DNA of 64,000 nucleotides from Diphasiastrum complanatum (Eukaryota > Streptophyta > Lycopodiopsida > Lycopodiales > Lycopodiaceae). Numbering within the stretch: position 1 is the stretch's first letter; every line of letters starts with the position of its first letter. The notes under the pieces were generated by a model. That model did not search any database and had not been told where the DNA came from. It saw only the letters and a list, made by a program, of their open reading frames with translations. The DNA lies in the NCBI GenBank assembly GCA_029204225.1, contig CM055104.1:40761929-40825928 (forward strand), read 5' to 3'. Shown in pieces: positions 22,801 to 33,049 of the stretch. The position numbers were made by a program, and so were the translations under genes.

Positions 22801-24734
22801 GCATTCTTTCATCCTCCTCCTCACCACCTCTATCTCTGTCGAATGATCGAGATCGTGATATGCGCCTCCGATGCTTGTGATTTCGATCATCATCTTCATC
22901 ATCAGAGCTTTCATCATTAACTTCATCACCTAGCCGGCGAACTGCAGTGCTGGGGATACGTTCTTGGCATGGAGAACCCTTTGGTTCGTTAATATCAACA
23001 TTTACCGTTCCTAGGCCTCCATCATTTTGCATCACAAGATCTGATTCCTCCCCTGAGTTAAAAAGAGATCCATCCTCTAAAGCATGGAAAAGCTTAATGA
23101 CAAAGCCCCTTGTCCCTGAAATGATTCACAGCAAGCAATTCATCTCAAATCATACTCAGTTACAAAAACTTACTTTACTGATAGCATTTTCATAATAATG
23201 TAAAAATGATAGTCCTCTGACAAAAGGCTAATCTTTTTCAGAACGATATCACATTTTCCAAGATTATTGGAGCAGAAAAAGTTTCATACGATTTTACAAC
23301 GTAAACAGAAGCACACAAAATTGACACCAAGCTAGTCTTTGAAATGTTCAAGTTCCTCTTTGGTGACAATTAAAAAAGAGAATAGAGTGCAAGCATATGA
23401 CTTCTTTAAAAAGGTGAGAACTCAATGAATTGTAGTGGTTGAATCCCGATAATCTGCAATTGCATTTATGATTCACTATAACTAGATACACAGTTTAAAA
23501 AGGCAGGAGGAAGGCTTGGGAGCATAAAAGCTTGCATTTTAGTGCTAGAAAAGGAAACTCTTCTAAGGTAACCCATGAAGCATACATTTCCTTGTGAGAT
23601 TTAGTTTCCACAAACCACGGTTCGTGGGCGAACGAACCGCGATACGTCAAAGAATAGGTCGGGTTCGATTCAAATCGGAAAGAATCGGACCCAGAAAGAA
23701 AAAAACAGTTCTTTGATTCTGAACAATTCTTTGATTGTGACATTAACGATTCTTTGTTTTGGCTTGCCAATGTTATGATTTGTATTCAAATGTTTACCTA
23801 GTATATTGTGTGATGGATGTTTGATGATGGATCATGAATAAATTATAAATTACAATGTTAAGTGGAAGTTGGAGCATGCAATCTAGTTTATGAAGTTTGA
23901 AATGTGTCCATTCAACATTGTTATGTTCACTTGTGATTCTCTGAACGCTGAATTGTGATATGGTAAGCTTCAGCTTTCTACCAGCAATAGTGAACTTTGA
24001 AATATATGTTTTCAATAGCAATCTAACATCTATAAGACTTTAGACACATTGTAGACATTATACATAATACATTAGATATTTTTTTAGCATTATATCTAAA
24101 AAAATGCAAAAAAAAAAAAAATTGCCGATTCTTTGGAAGGGACCCAATTCAGAATTACGATTCATGCTGATTCATCCGATTCTGAAAAGGTCGATTCTGA
24201 ACTGGGTGGAAACACTAGTGAGATTTGCATGTGTGTAGATAGATAAACATAACAGAAAGTCAGTTGTGTCAAAGAGGTAAAGCTCAGAACAAAATGCACA
24301 TAAGATTAAATGGGAGTCCGAATGTTCATTGGAATATAAATTTTGAATCTTTTGGCAGAAACTATAATTCGTGGACCAAGTTAATGGTGCATATAAACAG
24401 CATTCAAATGGCACATTTTACCAAGTTCTTGAGTTTCTGTTAGGAAAATTAAACTGATCAAACTGCATCTTATCCGAGAAAAATAAATAGAGAGGGTTTA
24501 GAAACTTTAATGGCACACAAGAGACTGAATAATAAATCCATTCAAAAGGGGACACTAAAAGCTGGGATTTCGAATGCTTTAGAGACTTAATCAGAATTGC
24601 AGATGACCAATATACCGTCACCAAGAAAGTCGTGGAGCTGTTCGTTGCACAGTTTCTGCAACTCCTTCTTGGGCTTGTTGTTTTTCAGCAGTGCAGCAAC
24701 ATAATTTGCCAACAAAATTGGATCTGCCTCCGTT
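19855..24734 (-). CDS. CCCH zinc-finger/RRM RNA-binding protein, RBM26/27-like (partial)
   Basis: Four exons in coding order: 24734-24616, 23115-22106, 21753-20431 and 20298-19855. All join in phase with GT-AG borders and total about 965 codons without a stop. Exon A encodes a PWI-like helical domain (EADPILLANYVAALLKNNK...KELQKLC), continued in exon B by FVIKLFHALEDG. Exon B adds an acidic then Arg/Ser/His-rich region, Gly/Arg-rich RGG-like segments and one CCCH finger (C-x8-C-x5-C-x3-H). Exon C carries an RRM (TLYVRCIP as RNP2, RAFVQFAR as RNP1) and a long charged coiled coil. Exon D begins a second RRM (LDNRTMVFRIVPPIP) and ends at a GTATGT donor. RBM26/27-type proteins act in nuclear RNA surveillance and 3'-end processing; that role is by family only. 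The first exon and the end of the second RRM were not found. Confidence 0.85.
23602..24217. mobile_element. hAT-like MITE in a CCCH-gene intron
   Basis: 616 bp flanked on both sides by the 8-mer GTGAGATT (23594-23601 and 24218-24225). Ends are TAGTTTCCAC on the left and, reversed, TAGTGTTTCCAC on the right, so the termini are inverted apart from a 2-bp indel. An 8-bp duplication and TAG(TG)-type ends fit the hAT superfamily. The inside has repeated 'gattcttt(g)' words in both orientations and no transposase frame, so it is non-autonomous. It sits in the intron between the first two recognised exons. Confidence 0.85.
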
Positions 24735-24739
24735 CTATG

Positions 24740-25925
24740 AAGCCAAGTAACAATGTCACATATGTGTTCTCAAGACACTCCTTTTTACACAACTAAATGA
24801 CAAAAAAATCCGTTTGCATACACCACAATGAAGACTTGTATTCTATACTAGACTAGCTTCATAAAAGAGAAAGCAAAATGGCTTCACTATATATCAAACA
24901 TGCATAGATAAGGATTCCCTGCCTTAAACTTGCAGTAATACAAGACCTAGCAGCTGTAAACATCTAGATTACCCATCATGCTGATTGGAACATTCCACCA
25001 ATTTATCCATAAACTGAAATCTCATGAATTGCAGTTTTACATTAGTGGCAAAACAAGAGAAGACTCATAAAGTGTCTATATCTTTCTTTTTGACAGATAT
25101 AATATACTGCAGTAAAAACTTCAGGTGAAATGGTACATACATAAGTTCTAGCACAAGATTTACATTATACATTATGTATTCTCTTACATTTCAAGACAAC
25201 CTGCTAAGACAATAACCTGTTGTGTTACTACCCGGTTAATGTCATATCAGAGTTTACAAAAGGGTCAACTGTAAAGTCATCACCAAAACAATTTGGTGTC
25301 AGTTAATAAGATGTTGTGGTAAACTTGGTGTCATTACTTCATTTTGCTTTCTAGAACTCTCAAAACTACTTCACGGTCAAAGAATCTGACAAGAAAAGAC
25401 ACAAAAAAAGGTCTCATTCAACACTTGAAACCTGTTACAGTATAACATGCTGATACACCATAATTGCCTGTTCCTTTCCGGAACAAGGAAAAAAAAACAT
25501 AATGAAGTATATATTAAAAACATTCTAAATTTTGAAAAAAGATGGGGGGTTTAGGGCTTTGAAAGGGATGCCTTTGGGGGGCTTTAGGGATACATAAAAA
25601 CCACAAAATCTTAATAATGAGCCACTGGTCTGTGAGAATGGCAGATAAAGTGGAAACTGAACGAGATCTTCAAGCAGTTCGCACTGCCAAAAACAAGCAA
25701 AAAATCTACAACAGACTTCCCAGTTGTGAAGTTCTAAAAAGGTTGTATGCGAGGATTTTGCACACGCATCTTTTTGTCCAGACTCCATACTTGTCATTAT
25801 TATTGTGTCAGAAATATGGGAATAATTCAAAGGAGGAATATTAGTACTCACACACACAACAACAGGATGGTTGAGCAGAAGGAGATTATCTAAGATCAAT
25901 CCTAAGTTTGAAGCTGGCAACAATG
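24740..25925. other. upstream intron of the CCCH gene; no exon found
   Basis: The acceptor at 24736-24735 requires an upstream exon with the start codon. No minus-strand stretch here resembles the expected N-terminal helix of the PWI-like domain. The frame at 25923-25525 is open but unconserved. The first exon may lie beyond the retroelements at 26.5-31 kb or may have been lost. Confidence 0.4.
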
Positions 25926-25929
25926 GAAC

Positions 25930-26130
25930 AGAGGAGGTGGGGAGCCAGTCCCCCTTATATAGACTCTAATAGTCTTAGATAAAGCCAAAGGCAAAAAGCT
26001 AAAAGAAAAAGAAAAAAGCTTGACCTAAATCTAGATCCTATCATAGAATTAATGAACCGTGTACGGTTCACCACAGTTCTGAGAACCGTACAGTTCTCAG
26101 AAATTTTAACTTGGAACCGTGGTGAACCAT
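25930..26130 (-). promoter_or_regulatory. TATA-like site and nested hairpin
   Basis: The minus strand contains CTATATAAGGGGG around 25950-25965, a strong TATA-like box. To its right, 26065-26074 (ggttcaccac) and 26119-26128 (gtggtgaacc) form a perfect 10-bp inverted repeat. A second inverted pair, 'gttctgagaac/gttctcagaa', lies inside the loop. This could be an LTR promoter region of a decayed element or a small foldback. No gene start is tied to it. Confidence 0.35.
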
Positions 26131-26549
26131 ACAGGTAATTAGTTAATTAATCATCTTTTTTCTGTCCCACCCCCAAAAATAGCCCAAAAAAATGCTAAAA
26201 AATTCCAGAAAAAGCAGATTTGTAGGGAGTTTAGATTATTTACTTCAAATTATACAATGACCTTTTTTTATTGTTAAGAGAGAGAGGGAGATAGAGAGAG
26301 GGGGAGGCTATCATAGTAAACCATCTCATCAGTGTACACAATGCACATCAACTGGCTATCCATCTGGAAAACAAGTGAGATGCTCTGTATATAATCTCAT
26401 CATATAGAGCCCCCCACATACGGCTGGGGTCTGACCTCAAAAAAATACAGTGTGAATAGAACAAAAATGAACAACATGACAACATCTACAACATGTCCTC
26501 AAGATGCCTGTGGCATCCGGATCATCAAAATCATCTAACTCATCCTCCT

Positions 26550-26905
26550 CTGTCACAGCCTAACTAGTTACAAGCTAAGATTCACTAGCTATGCTAGAAA
26601 GCAGGACTTAAGCGAGAAAGCAGGAAGAGAATGCTTAAGGAGGCTAAACAGGAGCAATCATCATAAACTGAATAAAGGAATACAATGTTGCCCTACTTAT
26701 ACCCTCTCCCTGAATTAAATGGAGGATTCAAAAAAAGGGAGGGAAAAGGATTTGGAGGGAAAATAGTGCGCCCTCCCAATAGGAGGACCCCCACTCCAAA
26801 TCAATGTGACCAAGTCCTAAAAATATAACCAAATAGGGCCCAAGGCCAGCTGAAAAATCACGAACTAATGGAAATACTGATGGAGAGGACATAAGTCGTC
26901 ACAAC
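26550..26905 (-). mobile_element. candidate 3' LTR of the chromovirus
   Basis: This is the non-coding sequence following the chromodomain stop. On the minus strand it runs from about a TGTTGTGACG start to a CTGTGACA end and contains a GGGTATAAGTAGGGC promoter-like box near 26690-26704. No matching 5' LTR is available to confirm the borders. Confidence 0.4.
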
Positions 26906-26985
26906 AAATACCCCAAAAGCATCATAACTGTGTAAAGCAAGTACTAAGCAAATACGACAATAAAAAAGAGTCATAGCTAGCCGAA

Positions 26986-28434
26986 TCATGAAGCAGAGGG
27001 AACATCTACAATGACATCTGTAGTAGAGGAGAGAACTAAAGCCATGAGGGCTCGAGCCTGATCTGCCAATAATGGTGTATGATAAAACACATCAATAGGC
27101 TCCCAAGTGGCCTCCTCAAGAGGACGACCATCCCACTGTACTAAAAACTGAACCTGCCTGCGACGTCGACTGTACTGAACGCGAACATGATGGATGGCGG
27201 CTGGAAAAAAAGGGAACAGCTTTGGCTCTGTAGGAAATGTGAGATCGCGAGGAGCATCATCCTCAATGGCAGCTCGTAACAGGCTAACATGAAAGATATC
27301 ACAAGCTCGTGTAGAATCAGGCAACTGTAACCGGTATGTAACAGGGCTGAGGCGATCCAAGATACAGTAAGGCCCATAATAGCGTGGTGCAAGCTTCTCA
27401 GTAGAAGCGTGACCCTGAACAAAGTGATGACGTGCAAAGCGTAACCGGAGGTAAACCATATCACCAACCTAAAACTCAACATGACGGCGATGACGATCAA
27501 CAGAAGTCTGATAGCGCTGCTGAACATGTTGTAAGTGAGTAGTATCCCTAGCAATAAGCTCACGAGCACCGGATAAAAAAGAAGCAATGGTAATTGGTGT
27601 ATCATCAGGAGGAAGAGGCACCCCTGGCAAAAGTGGAGCATACCCATGAGCCAATAAGAAAGGTGAAACTCCAGTGCTGGTACTAACAAAGCTATTATAG
27701 CTATACTCTGCCAAACATAAATGCTGGTCCCAATCCTTTCCAGAAGGAGAAACAAAATGTCGAAGGTAATCCTCAAGGATCCGATTAAGGACCTCAGTCT
27801 GCCTATCAGCAGTAGAATGATAAGCAGTTTCCATCATAAGTTGTACATCCAAAATACGCATAAGCTCTGTCCAGAACGTAGATGTAAACTTACTATCCCG
27901 ATCAGATAGGATAGTACGTGGCATACCATGCAGGCGAAAAATATCTGATAGAAAAAGACGTGCTCAGCTGTAATAGTACTGCGGACCGGTATAAAGTGTG
28001 CCTGTTTCGAGAACCGGTCTACCACCACCATACACGAGTCATGACCACGGCGGGTATGAGGAAGACCAAGGATAAAGTCCATAGAAATATTTGTCCACTG
28101 GCGATGAGGAATGGGCCAACTCTGGAGCAAACCAGCGGACTTAGCACGGGAGTATTTATTACGGGCACAAAAAGGACAATCACGAATAAGATGGGCTAGC
28201 CCAGACTTCATGGATGGCCAATAGAAATTGTCTTTAAGACGTGCATAAGACTTTTGAAAACCAAAATGGCCACCAATAGGGGGAAGCATGAGCATCAGAC
28301 AACAACTGAGGACGAATGGAAAGAGAACTGGGAATACATAAAGCACCATAGTGGTATAAACGATCATCAACAATAGTATAAACCTGGAACTTCTGAGAGG
28401 ACGAAAGGGGACGAGTATCATAAACATCAAAAAA
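26986..28434 (-). pseudogene. chromovirus integrase with C-terminal chromodomain
   Basis: From right: [13 protein letters not shown], then [20 protein letters not shown] and CPFCARNK (HHCC finger), then SMDFILGLP (first Asp), [12 protein letters not shown] (second Asp) and HSTADRQTEVLNRILEDYLR (Glu). A GPF/Y-like block (KLAPRYYGPYCILDRL...YRLQLP) follows. The end is VQFLVQWDGRPLEEATWEP, a chromodomain-like motif which in this family guides insertion into heterochromatin. The frame changes near 27960 and a stop separates 27469 from 27459. The motifs are well kept, so the decay is relatively recent. Confidence 0.85.
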
Positions 28435-28995
28435 GTAATTTGGTAGTATCCAGAACGTAGGTCAATTTTGGAAAAGATGGAAGAAGTGCCAAGCTGATCA
28501 AAAAGGTCATCCATGTGAGGTATAGGATACTGATTACGAATAGTCAGCTTGTTTAAAGCACGATAGTCAATGCAAAGGCGTTTGGTTCCATCTTTTTTGG
28601 CAACAAGGAGGACAGGAGCACCAAAAGGACTATGGCTAGGAACAATGAGGCCCCGACGTAAAAGGGAAGCAATTTGGAGCTGGACCTCATCACGTTCATC
28701 TTTAGACATACGATATGGAGCACGAGAGGGTGGGGTAGCACCAGGAATAAGATCAATATGGTGGGTGACATCTCGTAATGGTGGCAGAGACGTAGGTTCT
28801 GAAAAGACCACAGAATACCGATGCAATAAGTCAGAAATCACCTGAGGAAGAGGACCCATGGATGGAGCAGGAGGAGCAGCAACTGATGTACTCTGAATGA
28901 TAAAAAAAGCTGCACCCTGAGCCTTTGGTAGGCTACGCATAAACTGCTTCCCAGTAACCAACTGATAGTCACCCTGGGAACAAAACCAGAAAGTA
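28435..28995 (-). pseudogene. chromovirus reverse transcriptase N-terminal part
   Basis: Frame contains [56 protein letters not shown], then [38 protein letters not shown] and [13 protein letters not shown], typical of fingers and early palm. The catalytic YxDD segment is missing. The sequence joins directly to the pre-integrase zinc region in another frame, so a deletion removed the palm, thumb and RNase H. Confidence 0.85.
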
Positions 28996-28999
28996 AATG

Positions 29000-30000
29000 A
29001 TGCCGACCATGATTGAATTGTACTCTTCATCCATCACTTTCATCCAGATATCCTCTTTTTCAGCTGCCCTAAAAGTAGATGAATCCTTAGTGTCCTGCAA
29101 TGTCATAAAGCCTATATCCTTTATCTTGATCATCATATCCAAGCATCAAACACTTTGTTGCTTTTGAATCCAACTTACTTCTCATGACCTGATATATGAG
29201 AATATGCAATACTCCTAAACAGTCTTAAATGACATACACTAGGTTTCTTCTTTAGTAGGACTCCTATTCAAAAGATAAACTACTATTTTGACTGCTTCAC
29301 CCCAAAAGAATTTGGAAGATTCTTGCTCTTGAGCATGCTCCTTGCTCTTAAGCATGCTCCTAGCAGTTTTCACAACAGATTTTATTTCTTTCTACAACTC
29401 CATATTGTTGAGCGTTTCAGTTCTTGCAAATTGCAAAACATTTGATATGTTGTAGAAAGATATTCTCTCCCTTTATCTAAATGAAGTAGCTTTATCTGTC
29501 TACCTGTTTCTTTTTCCACCTATGCCTTAAACCAAGTAAAGCATCCGAATGCCTCACTTTATTCTTGAGAAGATATACCCATATCTTCCCAAAATAATCA
29601 TCCACAAACACCATAGAATAACTTGATCCACCATGAGACTGTGTTTTCATAGGACTACACAAATCTGTATGAACAAGTTCTAGAATTTTCCTTGATCTAG
29701 TTATACAGAAAGAGAATTCTATCTATGATGTTTTCCAAAGACAACCTTCACAGAATTTGTGATGTAAAATATCTTAAGGTAAACCTGTAACCATAATAAA
29801 TTTCCTTTAAACTTGTAGACTATTAGAATTCAAATGTCCAAACATCTCATGCCATAACTTACTCGTCATTTCAATATCAGCAATTCCCAATCGGTATATT
29901 GACTGAGCCTGAACTTTATACAACCTTCCTGCAAGAACCCCTTCAACTACCACTTCATTGTTCTTCTTCTTGATAGGACATCATTCTTCATCGAACTATA
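29000..30000 (-). pseudogene. copia A integrase remnant
   Basis: The reading gives IADIEMTSKLWHEMFGHLNS (HHCC start), then FCEGCLWK, ILELVHTDLCSPMKTQSHGG, SYSMVFVDDYFGKIWVYLLK (first core Asp and following strands), later VMRSKLDSKATKCLMLGYDD and DKGYRLYDI, and an RT start [15 protein letters not shown]. Many stops and frameshifts are present. The catalytic Glu region is poorly preserved. Confidence 0.75.
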
Positions 30001-30189
30001 CAACCATATGTTGCTTTGCTATTGCTAAAACTGAGAGTAAGATTTTCTTCATGCCAGGTTCATAAAAAACATCATCACCAACCTTTCCTAAAGGTAATTG
30101 AATATGTACCTTCCCAACACCCTTGATATTGTATGTATAATTGTCTCCCAACTTGGCATTTGTACCATCATCTAGTTGTTGTTGAAAAC

Positions 30190-30960
30190 TAGATAACCAA
30201 TCTCATCGAGGTGTCATATGCTTTGATGGCAGATGCACCTGAATTGATAAACCAGCATTCTTCTTCCCTTTGTAATCACATGAAGATGTTGGTGCCGAAA
30301 CGATTCACAATTGCCAAGATCCAAAGCACTCAACTTCATATCAAGTTCTTCAGCAAAATTTCCTACCTATTTCTTCTTGTTGAGCTTGTTTTTTCAACAT
30401 TCTTTTGCAAAATGACCCTGCTTACTACAAATAAAGCACCTTTCCTGTTGACATTTGCCTTCTATTCATCTTCTTGTTGGTTTGACTGATTCCTTTTCTC
30501 CCAATTTCCTTGTTGCTTTTGCTTCCTTCTGTTCTTCTTCCACTTTTCTCCTTTCTTCAAATTTTGCCCCTGCTTATTTGCTAAGAATGTTTGGTTCATG
30601 AGATTATTACGTCTCATTTCCTATTGTAACAAAATAGTATTTGATTCATCAAAAGTAGGCCCGGTTTCCTATAAAGATAACATCATGACAATTATGACAG
30701 GCTAATGGTAAGCTAATGAGCATAATGGACACCAAAACTGAATCAAGAACACTTTCTCCAACCAATATAAGTTGTCCTCTGAGATCTTTTACCCATGTAA
30801 AATAATTTGTAACTGATTCTCCTGTTTTCATTTTCAAAGTGCGTAGCTTACTAGTTTAAAACAAAACCCTAGATTGGTATACATTCTCATACAAATTCTT
30901 GAGAATATCCCAAGCTTCCTTGGGTCCAGCAACATCTTTAACATGTGAAATGATCATATC
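30190..30960 (-). pseudogene. copia A gag and protease remnant
   Basis: The gag core frame 30837-30649 (KTGESVTNYFTWVKDLRGQL...) matches the UBN2-type block also seen at 11.6 kb. A canonical CCHC knuckle follows (RCFICSKQGHFAKEC, near 30400-30440). The protease region reads WFINSGASA, where the catalytic D-S-G is changed to N-S-G. Frameshifts separate the parts. Confidence 0.75.
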
Positions 30961-30999
30961 TTTAACTGATAAGTTAATGATATGAATAGCTTTCCTTCA

Positions 31000-31765
31000 C
31001 CACTTCATATACTCTGTTTACAAATAAGGCTTCCACGAAGAGGCCTAAGCAGGCCAATATGCAATGGGAGAAGTAGATGGAGAAACAAGGACAACCACAT
31101 CACATTTCCTCTCCCAATACATCACCCAAGTGCTCATTGTTTGCTTCTTCATCATCAAACAATGTGACTTTGTTTCTTGGGAGGGTAAAATTAAGTGGTT
31201 ATCTTATTTAGGTTTTTCATGCTTTGTCATCTGCTACATGCAAATGTAGGCTACCACCACTTTTTGTACTTCGCATGAGACTTCAAATTTTTATGATATT
31301 CAATGTCATAATTTAGTTTTTCTTTGGTGGCACCATTTGTGGTAAAGGACTCTTTAGTCACCACTCTATCAAGTCTCCGGTGGTTTACTTGCCTCAAAAA
31401 AAAAACAGCATTGGTCATCATTGTAATATAGCAATCCACAATTAACCAACAATGTGTTACTTAGAAATAGCATGATAAGGTATTTCAAACTGACAAGATC
31501 ATATATAAACAATCAAAAGCTTGGGACATAAAACCATACTATGTGTTTGAATACTAATTTCACAACTAAACTTTTAAATTTGCTCAGGTCTCATGGTGGC
31601 AAGCACCAACTTATTAGGGCAACGTGCTCAAAACCTATGGAAACCTTTGGAGAAATAGCAAAAAGTAAGCAAATAATATGGATCATGGCATGTGCAAGTC
31701 ATTGTCTCATATCCAGTTATATCCATATTAGCGTCAAAATGTGGACTATATGTTAAAATTTACTA
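31000..31765. other. no gene recognised
   Basis: Short frames only. This would be the 5' LTR side of copia A, but no TG...CA boundaries with a PBS were found. Confidence 0.35.
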
Positions 31766-31769
31766 TATC

Positions 31770-33000
31770 AGATAGTGAAGGTATTCCCTGCAATGCAATG
31801 CAATGATTTTTTCTTCACAATGCCGTTTTCTAGGAGCTTTTCATTTTTAGGTCATGCAAAATCTTGTCTGCGCTCAATCGCACCAATCTTAGATCCCCAG
31901 AAACTACAGAGCTTATATCCTTCAATTTCTCAAGGGACTGGGAAAGGCAGTTTATCTATGCAACTCCTGAAAATTGTTGGCAAATAACTAATGTTTCCTA
32001 ATGACCATTATTGCAGAAAAGCAAGAAAACTACCCAGGATGCACTATAGATTTAGGTTTGAATAATGCTATAGTTTCCTTGATCTGAAGGGAAGTTCGGC
32101 GTCCAGTCATAATCAGAAGAACATTCAATAATGGGATAAACAATTGTACAAATCGAGCAACAGAATGGCAGAGTCCAGGGAAAAGACATGACAAAGATAT
32201 TGAAGAATGTTCAGGAAAACTCCAAACATAAATAGAAGGTTAAATACACAACGCAATCGTGGATTGGTCAGATAGGTCTCTTCCACCAGCTGCAGATCCT
32301 GGAATAAAAGAGGTCAGGAACAAATTCAACTCACAGTGATTGCAAGTTTTTGATTAAGTATCGATTTAGAGGACCGTCGTTGATCTTCATACTCCTCAAC
32401 TTGGAAAGCCTCTGATCCAACTTTATGTCAGCGGATAATTTCTCGCATATCTTGCCATGGCATGTAAAGTTCAAGATGAACACCAGTTGATGCTATTGCC
32501 CTGTCATATTAATTAGCAATTCAAGAAGGAGCAGAACACCCTCCCCTGTACTGGACCATAACACAGACTCATAGTCTGAGGTCCTGCAATTTTGTCATAA
32601 AAATGCCATGTTCCAGATGAGAAAAAGAATCCGGTTCGGCATATATTCGAACTCCAAAGCCTGGATATCCTCAACCGCTTCCAGGTACAATTGTATGTAA
32701 CAGTGAGTGCTCCAGCTGCGGACATATATTTGATGAGCAAGATTCTGCAAAACTTCTAGATTGCCACCGAACGCTGATTGCAGCTCAAATGGAGCAAGAA
32801 ACTGATGGCTAGAGCAACAGAGGTGATTGCAAAGCGCATCGGAAAAACGAAGAGGGAGGGAGAGAGAGAGAGAGAGTAAGCGAAAGAAAGCGAGAGATGA
32901 GAAGAGAGAGAGGAGAAAGAAAACCCTAATCCGAGAACTAGAAGGCGATGGAGGGTATTGTTTGGCTGGATGTTCATCGTAGTCTTCTTTGTTAATTTTT
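31770..33000 (-). pseudogene. unidentified multi-exon plant gene, apparently broken
   Basis: A minus-strand gene start with a CT-rich leader, then exon-like pieces bounded by good splice signals. One runs about 32508-32355 (acceptor TTAATATGACAG, donor GTGAGT), encoding HLELYMPWQDMREIIR, a TGA, then HKVGSEAFQVEEYEDQRRSS. The next begins at about 32307 (acceptor CTCTTTTATTCCAG) with DLQLVEETYLTNPRLR. A third lies near 31985-31840 and reads SLEKLKDISSVVSGDLRLVR. All three read as soluble protein, but at least two in-frame stops interrupt them. I do not recognise the family. The first exon frame (about 32900-32550) is uncertain. Confidence 0.45.
32850..32950 (-). promoter_or_regulatory. CT-rich 5' leader with telo-box-like motif
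   Basis: The minus strand reads a TTAGGGTTTTC motif (telo-box-like, common near plant transcription starts) followed by a long CTCTCT...TTTC leader. The GA microsatellite visible on the plus strand at 32853-32877 is part of it. Position and composition fit the 5' UTR of the unidentified gene reading leftward. Confidence 0.5.
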
Positions 33001-33049
33001 GGGCCTGCCTTTCGTTTTAAAGGCCTTACAATTCCTTCTAAAGGCCTTA

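Larger units (their letters stand above)
26550..28995 (-). mobile_element. chromodomain Ty3/gypsy (chromovirus) deletion derivative
   Basis: Reads right to left: a truncated pre-RT region, the N-terminal part of RT (to [13 protein letters not shown] near 28440), an abrupt jump into the integrase zinc region, the full integrase core, an integrase C-terminal domain and a chromodomain-like tail ending at 26986. A candidate 3' LTR with a TATA box follows to the left. The RT palm and all RNase H are deleted and gag and protease are absent. The right edge cuts into a copia RT near 28995. Confidence 0.8.
29000..30980 (-). mobile_element. Ty1/copia retrotransposon, decayed (copia A)
   Basis: Right to left: gag core (30900-30640), zinc knuckle (about 30380-30440), protease (about 30190-30260), GAG-pre-integrase and integrase (30000-29150), then only the first residues of RT before the chromovirus at about 28995. 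This domain order defines Ty1/copia. Frames are broken throughout. No LTR was recognised to the right. Confidence 0.8.

Noticed and set aside
27141-27776. 211-residue hydrophobic minus-strand frame
   Set aside because: Alternate-frame shadow of the chromovirus integrase, whose motifs are in the other frames.
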